Assembly (NCBI GenBank): GCA_036271855.1 | Contig: DATAZV010000305.1 | Span: 1 to 7,981, forward strand | Length of the DNA stretch: 7,981 bases | Reading direction: 5' to 3' | DNA from: JAQGMJ01 sp036271855 | Lineage (GTDB): Bacteria > Pseudomonadota > Gammaproteobacteria > Burkholderiales > JAEUOS01 | Shown: positions 1 through 6,757 of the stretch, one piece after another | Position numbering within the stretch: the first letter of the stretch is position 1 | How the letters are laid out: each line of letters begins with the position of its first letter | Made by a program: the position numbers and the translations under genes | Notes under the pieces: model-generated | Told to the model about the DNA's origin: nothing | The model's database searches: none | What the model saw: the letters and a program-made list of their open reading frames with translations, nothing else

Positions 1-171
1 GATGGCCCAGCCGTGGCCGTCGGGCAAATCGCTTTTCACCATGCCGGGGAAAAAGCTCACCATGTAGTCGGCGGTATCGTGATGCGTCTGGTACTCGATC
101 ACCGGGCCGAAGCCCGGCGGGTCGGCGTGCGGGTTGTTTTCCAGCGGGACGGACAGGTCGATGAATTGCAT
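1..171 (-). CDS. Cyclase-family hydrolase, N-terminal fragment (runs off the left edge)
   Basis: The first 57 codons of a gene continuing beyond position 1. The translation begins MQFIDLSVPLENN and continues with PPGFGPVIEY and DTADYMVSFFPGM. The opening 'DLSxPLxxN' is typical of the cyclase / kynurenine formamidase-like family (PF04199), which are metal-dependent hydrolases of about 200-270 residues acting on amides, lactones or related ring substrates. The family's metal-binding HxGTHxDxPxH motif would lie further along and is not in the window, so activity and substrate cannot be judged. The ATG at 171-169 is chosen because a GGAG Shine-Dalgarno (180-177) sits five bases upstream. The pump operon ends 113 bp upstream in the same direction, so read-through into this gene is possible. 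The leader can fold over the ribosome binding site (see 175-236). Family assignment is fairly secure; the specific enzyme is unknown. Confidence 0.75.
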   Translation of the reverse strand, partial: MQFIDLSVPLENNPHADPPGFGPVIEYQTHHDTADYMVSFFPGMVKSDLPDGHGWAI

Positions 172-174
172 GGT

Positions 175-236
175 GTCTCCAGAGTCGCGATTCGATGTCG
201 GCGATCAACCGCGACATTGTGAGTGACTCCGGAGAC
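175..236 (-). promoter_or_regulatory. Leader hairpin that would sequester the cyclase gene's ribosome binding site
   Basis: Two 12-base arms, GTCTCCAGAGTC (175-186) and GACTCCGGAGAC (225-236), are complementary at 11 of 12 positions. In RNA read from the minus strand the odd position becomes a G-U wobble, so all 12 positions can pair. The 3' arm of that RNA contains the GGAG Shine-Dalgarno of the gene starting at 171. The 38-base loop contains a second possible stem (TGTC-GCG against CGC-C-GACA, one bulged C, within 195-215). The pairing is read directly from the sequence. That it controls translation is inference, and the transcription start is not known. Confidence 0.45.
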
Positions 237-241
237 CAAGT

Positions 242-276
242 GCGTCAATAGTGCCTATAACGACACGTGCTGACGC
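242..276. repeat. Short inverted repeat between the pump operon and the cyclase gene
   Basis: GCGTCA (242-247) and TGACGC (271-276) are perfect 6-bp arms around a 23-base loop. The loop holds a small ATAG/CTAT repeat (248-258) and the palindrome CACGTG (264-269). It lies just past the stop codon of the outer-membrane gene, where a terminator would be expected. No T-tract follows in the minus direction, so an intrinsic terminator is doubtful. It could be a protein-binding site or chance. Confidence 0.25.
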
Positions 277-284
277 CTCACACC

Positions 285-1805
285 CTATTGCGGTCCTAAC
301 CCGGTAGTTGTGCGCAGCGCGTAATGCCGATCGGCGCCTGCCGATTGCCCGGACACCTTGGCGCCGGCAGCGTCGCCCCAGCCGCCGCCCAGCGCGCGGA
401 TCAGCCCCACCGTGGCCTCGTAGCGCGCGGCGCGCACCTGCAGCGATTGGCGGCGATTCGCCAGTTCACTGCGTTGCGCGTCCAGCAGTTCGAGTTGCGA
501 GACGTAGCCATTGCGATAGCGCGAGCCGGACAGCGCGGTGGCGCGGGCGGCGGAGTCCACCGCCTGGGTTTGCGCTTCGGCCTGGTCGGCCAGCAGGCGC
601 AGGGCGGAGAGCTGGTCTTCGACATCGCGGAAGGCCACCAGCACCTGCTCGCGGTAGCTCACCGCAGCCTCATCCCACTGTGCGTTGGCATTGTCCAGGC
701 CGGCCTGGCGTTTGCCGCCGTCGAAAATCGGCAGTTGCAGCAGCATGCCCACGCCCCAGGCGCGGGTCGACCACTTGAACAGGTCGCCGATGTCGTTGGC
801 GGCGTAGCCGCCGTTGCCGGTGAGCGAGATGTCGGGAAACCAGGCAGTGCGGGCGATGCCGGCGCGCGCCTGCGCTGCCAGCACCGTGCGTTGCGCCGCC
901 AGCACATCGGGGCGGCGCGCCAAAACCACGCTGGGCACGCCGGGCGGCACGATCGGCAGGGCGCCGTCCCAGGCGGCTTCGGCCAGGGTGTAGCTGCCGG
1001 CGGGTTCGCCCAGCAGCAGGGCCAGGGCGTGCTCCAGTTCGGCACGGCGGCGGTCCAGCGCCAGGGCGGCCGATTCGGTGGCCGACACTTCGGTGTGCAC
1101 GCGGGCGACGTCAAGTTCGGCGACATCGCCAGCGCGGAAGCGGCGCTCGGTGAGTTTCAGCGTGTCGCGATAGGCGACGACGGTCTGGCGCACCAGGGCG
1201 CGCTCGGCATCCAGCGCGCGCAGGGCGAAGTAGGTGTTGGCCACTTCGGACTGGATCAGCAGGCGGGTGCTGGCGAGCAGGGCTTCACGCGATTGCGCGT
1301 CCAGGCTGGCGGCGTCGGTGGCTTTGGAGAGGCGGCCGAACAAGTCCGGCTCCCAGGAGGCACCCGCGCCGACGCTGAATTGCGACAGGGCCGCGCCGGG
1401 CGGAAAGCCGAAGCCCGGCGTGACGGTGGCGCGCGAGGCGCCCGCGCCCAGGCCCAGTTGCGGCAGGCGGTTGGCGTCCGCCGCCTTCGACAGCGCGCGG
1501 GCCTGCGCCAGGCGCGCTTGCGCGGCGGCGATGCTGGTGTTGCCGTGGCCGGCGCGGGTCACCAGATCATCGAGGGTGGTGTCGCCGAACACCTGCCACC
1601 ACTGGCCTTGTGCCGGCAGGGTGGCGGGGCTGACGGCGGCCCAGCGGCCATCCAGTTCCTTGAAGCTGGCGTACGCGGCGGGGGGCGGCGCGGGCTTGAA
1701 GTCGGTGTTCAGCGCGCAGCCGGCGAGCATTACCGCGGCGGCCGCCAGCATGATGGCCGTGTAGGCGAAGCGCTCGATGGTTCTCAACAGATATTGTTTA
1801 CTCAT
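285..1805 (-). CDS. RND efflux outer-membrane channel lipoprotein (OprM/NodT family)
   Basis: The 506-residue outer-membrane factor of the pump: a trimeric beta-barrel plus periplasmic alpha-barrel that gives substrates an exit to the outside. A signal peptide with lipobox LAGC puts the lipidated cysteine at residue 30. Two outer-membrane efflux (OEP, PF02321) repeats follow, with family motifs WEPDLFGR (151-158), RRPDV (297-301), AWFPDISLTG (321-330), LPIFDGG (358-364) and a YRNGYVSQLELLDAQR block (430-445). Length is normal for the family (about 470-510). An in-frame ATG 66 bases upstream lies inside the permease gene; the start at 1805 is preferred because an AAGGAG lies eight bases before it and the signal peptide begins there. 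The permease stop TAA (1818-1816) forms the first bases of this TAAGGAG, so translation is probably coupled. It is the third and last gene of the operon. In a mexEF-type operon it takes the OprN position, but I cannot assign it to OprN specifically. Confidence 0.95.
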   Translation of the reverse strand: MSKQYLLRTIERFAYTAIMLAAAAVMLAGCALNTDFKPAPPPAAYASFKELDGRWAAVSPATLPAQGQWWQVFGDTTLDDLVTRAGHGNTSIAAAQARLAQARALSKAADANRLPQLGLGAGASRATVTPGFGFPPGAALSQFSVGAGASWEPDLFGRLSKATDAASLDAQSREALLASTRLLIQSEVANTYFALRALDAERALVRQTVVAYRDTLKLTERRFRAGDVAELDVARVHTEVSATESAALALDRRRAELEHALALLLGEPAGSYTLAEAAWDGALPIVPPGVPSVVLARRPDVLAAQRTVLAAQARAGIARTAWFPDISLTGNGGYAANDIGDLFKWSTRAWGVGMLLQLPIFDGGKRQAGLDNANAQWDEAAVSYREQVLVAFRDVEDQLSALRLLADQAEAQTQAVDSAARATALSGSRYRNGYVSQLELLDAQRSELANRRQSLQVRAARYEATVGLIRALGGGWGDAAGAKVSGQSAGADRHYALRTTTGLGPQ

Positions 1806-1815
1806 GATGGACTCC

Positions 1816-4800
1816 TTATTCGTCGTGCTTGCGCGGCGCGGCGGGTTGCGGGTGCAGGTTGAAACCCGCACCGCCGTGGCTGAAGGGCATGGCGGCGGCT
1901 TCTTCCGGCAACGGCGCGTGGCCGTGCAGCTTGAGCGGCCGGTTGCCGGTGAGGCCGCGTAGCAGGACGTAGAACACTGGCGTTAAGAAAATGCCGAAGG
2001 CGGTGACGCCGATCATCCCGGCGAATACGGCCACGCCCATCGCGTGGCGCATCTCGGCGCCGGCGCCGGTGGCCAGCACCAGGGGCAGCACGCCCATGAT
2101 GAAGGCCATCGAGGTCATCAGGATGGGGCGCAGGCGCAGGCGGGAAGCCTCGAGCGCCGCCTGCAGGGGCTTGAGGCCGGTGAACTCCAGTTCGCGGGCG
2201 AACTCGACGATCAGGATCGCGTTCTTCGCCGATAGCCCCACCAGCACCATCAGGCCGATCTGCGTGAACACGTTGTTGTCGCCGCGCGTCAGCCATACGC
2301 CGGTCAACGCCGCGAAAATACCCATCGGCACGATCAGGATGATGGCCAGCGGCAGGGTCAGGCTTTCATACTGCGCGGCAAGCACGAAGAACACCAGCAG
2401 GATGGCGATTGGGAAAACCAGCGCTGCCGAGTTGCCGGCGAGGATCTCCTGGTAGGTGAGGTCGGTCCACTCATAGGAGATGCCGGGCGGTAGGGTCTCT
2501 GCGGCGATGCGCTTGACCGCGTCCTGCGCCTGGCCGGAGGAATAGCCGGGTGCCGCGCCGCCGTTGACGTCGGCGGCGAGAAAGCCGTTGTAACGCATCG
2601 CGCGTTCCGGGCCGGCGGTCGGCGAGACCTTCATCAGGGCCGACAGGGGCACCATCTCGCCGGTGTTGGAGCGCACCTTTAGCTGGCCGATGTCCTCGGC
2701 GCGGGCGCGGTAGGCCGCGTCCGCCTGCACCCTTACCGAGTAGGTGCGGCCGAACTTGTTGAAGTCATTCGCGTACAGGCTGCCCAGGTAGATCTGCATG
2801 GTGTCGAACACGTCGGTCACCGGCACGCCCAACTGGCGCGCCTTGGTGCGGTCGATGTCGGCGTAGAGCTGTGGCACATTGATCTGGTAGCTGGAGAACA
2901 GGCCCGCCAGTTCCGGCGCCTTGCGCGCCTTGGCCATGAAGGCCTTCAGCGCGCTGTCGAGGGCCTCATAGCCGAGCGAGGCGCGGTCTTCCAGTTGCAG
3001 CTTGAAGCCGCCGGTGGTGCCCAGGCCCTGCACCGGCGGGGGCGGGAAGATGACGACGAAAGCGTCCTGGATCGAACCATACTTGGCGTTGAGCTGCTGG
3101 GCGATCGCGCCGGCCGACAGGTTCGCGCCCTTGCGGTCGTCGAAAGACTTGAGACCCGCGAACACGATGCCGGAACTGGAGCTGTTGGTGAAGCCGTTGA
3201 TCGACAGGCCGGGGAAGGAGATGGCGTTCTCAATGCCTTCCTGCTTGAGGGTGATGTCGCTCATGCGCCGGATCACGTCTTCGGTACGGTCCAGGGTCGC
3301 GCCGTCGGGTAGTTGCGCGAAGCCGATCAGGTACTGTTTGTCCTGCGGCGGCACGAAACCGGAGGGCACCGCCTTGTAGACCACCAGGGTCAGCGCGCCG
3401 ATCACCAGGTAGAGCGCCAAGGCGGCGGACTTGTGTGAGATCGCGCCCTTCACGCCCTTGCCATAGCTCTCGGTGCCGCGCTTGAAGGTGCGGTTGAAGG
3501 CGCGGAAGAACGGGCCGAATACGCGGTCCATGCCGCGGGTCAGCGCGTCCTTCGGTGCATCGTGGCTGCGCAGCAGCAGGGCGGCCAGCGCTGGCGAGAG
3601 GGTCAGCGAATTGACCGCCGAGATCACCGTGGACATGGCAATCGTCAGGGCGAACTGTTTGTAGAACACGCCGGTCAGGCCGCTGATGAAGGCCAGGGGC
3701 ACGAACACCGCGCACAGCACCAGGGCGATGGCGACGATCGGGCCCGAGACTTCACGCATCGCCTGGTAGGTGGCATCGCGCGGAGACAGGCCCGCCTCGA
3801 TGTTGCGCTCCACATTTTCCACAACCACGATCGCGTCGTCGACCACGATGCCGATCGCCAGCACCAGCCCGAACAGGGAGAGTGCGTTGATCGAGAAGCC
3901 GAACATGTGCATCACCCCGAAGGTACCCACCACCGCCACTGGTACCGCCAAAAGCGGAATGATGGACGCGCGCCAGGTCTGCAGGAACAGGATCACGACA
4001 AGCACTACCAGGGCAATCGCCTCCAGCAGGGTATGCACCACCGATTCGATCGAGGCGCGCACGAACTGCGTGGTGTCGTAGACGATCTCGTAGTCCACGC
4101 CTTCCGGCATGGCCTTGCCGATATCGGCCATGGTGGCGCGCACGGCATCCGAGATCGCGATCGCGTTCGAGCCCGGCGCGGCGAATACCGGCACGGCGAC
4201 CGCGTCCTTGTTGTTCAGCAGGGAGCGCAGCGAATAGTCGGAGGCGCCGAGCTCGATGCGTGCCACGTCGCGCAAGCGCGTCACGGCGCCATCAGGAGCG
4301 GTCTTCAGGATGATGTCGCCGAACTCCTCTTCGTTTTGCAGGCGGCCCTGCGCGTTCACCGACAGTTGCACGTCGATGCCTGAGAGCCCGGGCGAGGCGC
4401 CGACCACGCCGGCGGCGGCCTGCACGTTCTGCCCGCGGATGGCGGTGACGATGTCGCTGGCCGAGAGGCCGCGCTGCGCCACTTTTTGCGGGTCGAGCCA
4501 GACGCGCATCGAATAGTCGCCGGAGCCGAACAGCTGCACGTCGCCGACGCCGGGGACGCGGGCCAGGCGGTCCTTGACGTTGAGTACCGCGTAATTGCGC
4601 AGGTAGGTCATGTCATAGCGGCCGTTTTTCGACAGCAGGTGCACCACCATGGTGAGGTCAGGCGAGCTCTTTTGGGTGATGATGCCGAGACGGCGCACTT
4701 CTTCAGGCAGGCGCGGCTCGGCGCGGGCGACGCGGTTTTGCACCAGTTGCTGCGCCTTGTCGGGGTCGGTGCCGAGCTTGAAGGTGACGGTCAAGGTCAT

Positions 4801-5067
4801 CAGGCCGTCGGTGGTGGCCTGGCTGCTCATGTAGAGCATGTCCTCCACCCCGTTGATCTGTTCCTCGATCGGGGTGGCCACGGTCTCGGCGATCACCTTG
4901 GGGTTGGCGCCGGGGTAGTTGGCGCGCACGATCACCGAGGGCGGCACGACGTCGGGGTATTCCGAGATCGGCAGGTCGCGCACGGCGATCAGGCCGCCCA
5001 GGAATATCAGCAGCGACAGCACGCCGGCGAAAATCGGCCGGTCGATAAAGAATTTGGATATGTTCAT
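1816..5067 (-). CDS. mexF: RND multidrug efflux permease, HAE1 family, MexF-like
   Basis: A 1083-residue inner-membrane proton/drug antiporter, the motor of the tripartite pump. The N-terminus (MNISKFFIDRPIFAGVLS) and stretches such as GVEDMLYMSSQATTDGLMTL and LFGSGDYSMRVWLDPQKVAQ match MexF as I remember it closely, more so than AcrB or MexB. Proton-relay residues are in place: Asp410-Asp411 in IGIVVDDAIVVVENVER (AcrB Asp407/408), Lys948 in GLSAKNA (AcrB Lys940) and the RLRLRP arginines at 976-980 (AcrB Arg971). Layout is the usual TM1, first periplasmic porter/docking loop, TM2-7 (about 340-560), second large loop, TM8-12 (about 880-1037). The His/Pro-rich tail after about 1040 makes it some 20 residues longer than MexF (about 1062). 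The start is fixed by homology; the Shine-Dalgarno is poor, suggesting coupling to the adaptor gene 15 bp upstream. MexF-type pumps export chloramphenicol, quinolones and trimethoprim; the substrates here are unproven. Confidence 0.97.
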   Translation of the reverse strand: MNISKFFIDRPIFAGVLSLLIFLGGLIAVRDLPISEYPDVVPPSVIVRANYPGANPKVIAETVATPIEEQINGVEDMLYMSSQATTDGLMTLTVTFKLGTDPDKAQQLVQNRVARAEPRLPEEVRRLGIITQKSSPDLTMVVHLLSKNGRYDMTYLRNYAVLNVKDRLARVPGVGDVQLFGSGDYSMRVWLDPQKVAQRGLSASDIVTAIRGQNVQAAAGVVGASPGLSGIDVQLSVNAQGRLQNEEEFGDIILKTAPDGAVTRLRDVARIELGASDYSLRSLLNNKDAVAVPVFAAPGSNAIAISDAVRATMADIGKAMPEGVDYEIVYDTTQFVRASIESVVHTLLEAIALVVLVVILFLQTWRASIIPLLAVPVAVVGTFGVMHMFGFSINALSLFGLVLAIGIVVDDAIVVVENVERNIEAGLSPRDATYQAMREVSGPIVAIALVLCAVFVPLAFISGLTGVFYKQFALTIAMSTVISAVNSLTLSPALAALLLRSHDAPKDALTRGMDRVFGPFFRAFNRTFKRGTESYGKGVKGAISHKSAALALYLVIGALTLVVYKAVPSGFVPPQDKQYLIGFAQLPDGATLDRTEDVIRRMSDITLKQEGIENAISFPGLSINGFTNSSSSGIVFAGLKSFDDRKGANLSAGAIAQQLNAKYGSIQDAFVVIFPPPPVQGLGTTGGFKLQLEDRASLGYEALDSALKAFMAKARKAPELAGLFSSYQINVPQLYADIDRTKARQLGVPVTDVFDTMQIYLGSLYANDFNKFGRTYSVRVQADAAYRARAEDIGQLKVRSNTGEMVPLSALMKVSPTAGPERAMRYNGFLAADVNGGAAPGYSSGQAQDAVKRIAAETLPPGISYEWTDLTYQEILAGNSAALVFPIAILLVFFVLAAQYESLTLPLAIILIVPMGIFAALTGVWLTRGDNNVFTQIGLMVLVGLSAKNAILIVEFARELEFTGLKPLQAALEASRLRLRPILMTSMAFIMGVLPLVLATGAGAEMRHAMGVAVFAGMIGVTAFGIFLTPVFYVLLRGLTGNRPLKLHGHAPLPEEAAAMPFSHGGAGFNLHPQPAAPRKHDE

Positions 5068-5082
5068 GGCAACCGCCGCAGA

Positions 5083-6384
5083 TTAGGAGCGTGAGGCCGT
5101 GGCTGACTTGGTGTCAGCCTTGGCCTGGGTCTTCAGGGTTTCGGGTTTGGCGTCGGTGGTCTTGGCTTCCGGCTTCGCTTCGGTTTTGAGCTCGCTTTTC
5201 AGGGACATGCTGACCGGCTGCGGCGACACCAGGGTGCCGGCGTGCACGCGCTGCACGCCGTTGATGACAATGCGCTCCTGGGCCTTGAGGCCGGCGGTGA
5301 CGATGCGCAGGCCATCGGACTGGGCGCCGAGTGCGACTTCGCGGTAGACGGTTTTGTTATCCGCACCCACCACCATGACGAACTTCTTGTTCTGGTCGGT
5401 GCCCACCGCGCGCTCGTTGATCAGCAGGGCCGGCGCCATCTTGATCTGACCCATGCGCAGCTTGACGAACTGGCCGGGGATCAGGGTGCCGTCGGTGTTG
5501 TCGAAAATCGCCCGCACGCGCACGGTGCCGCTCCTGGTGTCGACCTGGTTGTCCACCAGTTGCAGGCGGCCGTTCAAAGGTGTGTCGGTATTTTCCGCGG
5601 TGCCCATTTGTACCGGGATGCGGTCGACCTGGCCGGAGGCGGAAGCGCTGCCGTCGGCGTCGCGCACCGCGCGCAGGGCGCTGGTCACCACCTGCTCGTC
5701 GGCGTCGAAGCTGGCGTAGATCGGCGAGACCGATACCAGAGTGGTCAGCACCGGCGCGCCGGGGCCGGCGGCGACCAGGTTGCCGACGGTGATTTCGATG
5801 CGCCCGACGCGGCCGGCCACCGGTGCGCGCACTTGTGTATAGCCGAGGTTGAGTTGGGCGACCTGCAGGGCGGCCTGGGCGGCGCGCAGGTTGGCGTCGG
5901 CTTCGCGGCGCGCGTTGTCGCGCTCGTCGTGCTCACGCTGGGCGATGGCTTGCTCATCCAGCAGGCGCTGGGCGCGCTCGGCTTCGCTGCGGGTGTAGGC
6001 GACGCGGGCCTGCGCGGCCGCCACCTGCGCGGAGGCGCGTTCCACTTCGGCGGCGTAGGGCGCGGGGTCGATGGCAAACAGCAGGTCGCCTTTTTTCACC
6101 AGCGCGCCTTCGCGGAAATGGGTGGACTGCACGGTGCCGGCGACGCGCGAGCGCACGTCGACGCGGTCGATGGCGTCCAGGCGCCCGGAGAATTCGTTCC
6201 AGGTGGCAACGTCGCTTTGCACCACTGTGGCGACCGAGACCGGCATCGCCGGCGGCTCCTGCGTCGGCGGCGGCTCTGCGCTGGCGCGCGAGCCGATCAC
6301 CGCGGCGACGGCCAGGCTTGCCGCGACGGCGGTACCGGCAACATACAGGCGGCGGCGGGTCTTGGGAGTGAGGGATTGGGACAT
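5083..6384 (-). CDS. mexE: RND efflux periplasmic adaptor (membrane fusion protein), MexE-like
   Basis: A 433-residue HlyD/AcrA-type adaptor that links the permease to the outer-membrane channel. After a basic start and a hydrophobic segment (about 13-30) come the first lipoyl half (VDVRSRVAGTVQSTHFREGA, 75-94), an alanine/arginine-rich alpha-hairpin (about 110-180), the second lipoyl half (YTQVRAPVAGRVGR, 182-195), a beta-barrel (about 210-310) and a membrane-proximal domain to about 390. There is no lipobox cysteine, unlike lipidated relatives such as AcrA and MexA; ASA at 34-36 could be a signal peptidase I site, or the segment may stay as an anchor. Residues 396-433 are a lysine/alanine/threonine-rich low-complexity tail beyond the normal fold. 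The ATG at 6384 has an AAAGGAAA ribosome site a few bases upstream. It is the first gene of the operon. The symbol rests mainly on the MexF-like permease next door. Confidence 0.94.
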   Translation of the reverse strand: MSQSLTPKTRRRLYVAGTAVAASLAVAAVIGSRASAEPPPTQEPPAMPVSVATVVQSDVATWNEFSGRLDAIDRVDVRSRVAGTVQSTHFREGALVKKGDLLFAIDPAPYAAEVERASAQVAAAQARVAYTRSEAERAQRLLDEQAIAQREHDERDNARREADANLRAAQAALQVAQLNLGYTQVRAPVAGRVGRIEITVGNLVAAGPGAPVLTTLVSVSPIYASFDADEQVVTSALRAVRDADGSASASGQVDRIPVQMGTAENTDTPLNGRLQLVDNQVDTRSGTVRVRAIFDNTDGTLIPGQFVKLRMGQIKMAPALLINERAVGTDQNKKFVMVVGADNKTVYREVALGAQSDGLRIVTAGLKAQERIVINGVQRVHAGTLVSPQPVSMSLKSELKTEAKPEAKTTDAKPETLKTQAKADTKSATASRS

Positions 6385-6524
6385 GGCGGCTTTCCTTTCA
6401 AGAATTTCCGGACTTCAAATAACGGTATGGCGAACGGCTAAACGGCGAGGGTCAGATGATGGAATGCGGCAGCGCAGCAGCGGTAGAACAATCCTGTGTG
6501 TTTCTTGCACGATTCCGCACTTCC

Positions 6525-6565
6525 AAAAAAAAGCAAAAAAGCGTCCGCTGGATGGTCCGCTGGAC
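6525..6565 (-). terminator. Possible terminator/attenuator in the efflux operon leader
   Basis: Read on the minus strand, GTCCAGCGGACCATCCAGC followed by GGAC can fold as GTCC/GGAC outer and GGA/TCC inner stems separated by an AGC/AGC internal loop. It is followed by GC, six T, GC and eight T. A hairpin followed by U-runs is the form of an intrinsic terminator. The stem is short and interrupted, so its strength is doubtful. If transcription starts near 6630, this lies about 65-105 nt into a roughly 245-nt leader and could act as an attenuator. It could also simply stop upstream transcription before a closer promoter that I cannot identify. Confidence 0.3.
6543..6564 (+). repeat. Tandem 10-bp direct repeat, 12-bp period
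   Basis: GTCCGCTGGA occurs at 6543-6552 and again at 6555-6564, separated by TG. The repeat forms the stem sequences of the possible attenuator beside it. It could also be a pair of same-face protein-binding sites, though 12 bp is slightly more than one helical turn. Confidence 0.6.
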
Positions 6566-6636
6566 ACATCCCGCTGCCGGCACCTCCCGGCTGCTTGTCT
6601 TGAATATCCGGCTACTGCGAATCCGGCGGTAGGCGG

Positions 6637-6664
6637 TAAATAGGGCGTTTGTGCTAAACTTCAA
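6637..6664 (-). promoter_or_regulatory. Candidate promoter for the efflux operon
   Basis: On the minus strand TTGAAG (6664-6659) could be a -35 and TATTTA (6642-6637) a weak -10, with a 16-bp spacer. The -35 is partly inside the left arm of the 6660-6690 palindrome, so a protein bound there would block polymerase. The -10 match is poor (three of six), so this is only a candidate. It implies a start near 6630 and a leader of about 245 nt. Confidence 0.3.
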
Positions 6665-6690
6665 TAGTTCGTAAAACATGAACTATTGAA
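6660..6690. promoter_or_regulatory. Perfect 11-bp inverted repeat, likely operator of the ArsR-type regulator
   Basis: TTCAATAGTTC (6660-6670) and GAACTATTGAA (6680-6690) are perfectly complementary around the 9-base spacer GTAAAACAT. The site lies between the divergent pump and regulator genes, is AT-rich, and overlaps candidate -35 sequences on both strands (TTGAAG on minus, TTGAAA on plus at 6686-6691). Dimeric winged-helix repressors of the ArsR family bind such dyads, often with TTCA/TGAA half-sites. Binding by the neighbouring regulator is inferred from position and symmetry. In RNA it could also form a hairpin, but no T-run follows the arms in either direction. Confidence 0.6.
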
Positions 6691-6709
6691 AAACGGAGAT
6701 TACGACTAA

Positions 6710-6757
6710 ATGTACGAACTGTCAATTACTGGCACAATACGATCATGCGACCCCTGA
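6710..6757 (+). CDS. Possible 15-codon leader ORF overlapping the regulator's start
   Basis: ATG at 6710 opens a frame encoding MYELSITGTIRSCDP and ends with TGA at 6755-6757. The last base of the TGA is the first base of an in-frame internal ATG (6757) of the regulator (TGATG). A GGAG lies at 6695-6698, 11 bases before the ATG, which is rather far. The frame could couple translation to the regulator, which has no visible ribosome binding site of its own. It may equally be chance. Confidence 0.2.
   Translation: MYELSITGTIRSCDP
6730..6738 (+). promoter_or_regulatory. Possible extended -10 for the regulator gene
   Basis: TGGCACAAT fits the TG-n-hexamer form of an extended -10, the hexamer CACAAT matching four of six consensus bases. 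Seven bases past the hexamer is the A of the ATG at 6745, so this promoter would give a leaderless mRNA, consistent with the absent Shine-Dalgarno. No good -35 is visible at the right distance. It is incompatible with use of the leader ORF at 6710 on the same transcript. Confidence 0.2.

Larger units (their letters stand above)
6385..6744. other. Divergent intergenic region between the efflux operon and its putative regulator
   Basis: This 360-bp stretch has no convincing long gene. From right to left it holds a possible extended -10 for the regulator (6730-6738), a possible 15-codon leader ORF (6710-6757), a perfect 11-bp palindrome (6660-6690), a candidate pump promoter (6637-6664), a 10-bp direct repeat (6543-6564) and two A-tracts (6525-6532, 6535-6540). 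In 6385-6520 I see only the adaptor gene's ribosome binding site. The A+T-rich stretch around 6655-6740 contrasts with the GC-rich coding DNA on both sides, as expected of promoter DNA. Confidence 0.7.

Noticed and set aside
219..248. TTGACG (248-243, minus strand) as the -35 of a promoter for the cyclase gene
   Set aside because: The -35 match is good, but no acceptable -10 hexamer lies 16-18 bp downstream, so no promoter can be called.
324..1862. Very long plus-strand open frame opposite the outer-membrane gene (about 512 codons)
   Set aside because: It is rich in Gly, Ala, Arg and Gln with no recognisable domain, and lies wholly antisense to a well-supported gene. High GC content produces such frames.
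1806..1871. Longer start for the outer-membrane lipoprotein (22 extra residues)
   Set aside because: The upstream ATG lies inside the permease gene, lacks a good ribosome site and would push the signal peptide away from the N-terminus. ATG 1805 has AAGGAG at a good distance.
3562..4383. Plus-strand open frame opposite the permease, rich in His, Arg and Gln
   Set aside because: Antisense shadow of conserved RND sequence, with no homology-like features.
5242..6441. Long plus-strand open frame opposite the adaptor gene (about 399 codons)
   Set aside because: Composition is Gly/Ala/His/Val-rich without motifs, and it mirrors the codon pattern of the real adaptor gene on the other strand.
6452..6679. 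75-codon minus-strand frame starting inside the palindrome (MFYELLKF...)
   Set aside because: No ribosome binding site, no recognisable motif, and it runs through the putative promoter, leader hairpin and T-tracts. A regulatory region explains this DNA better.
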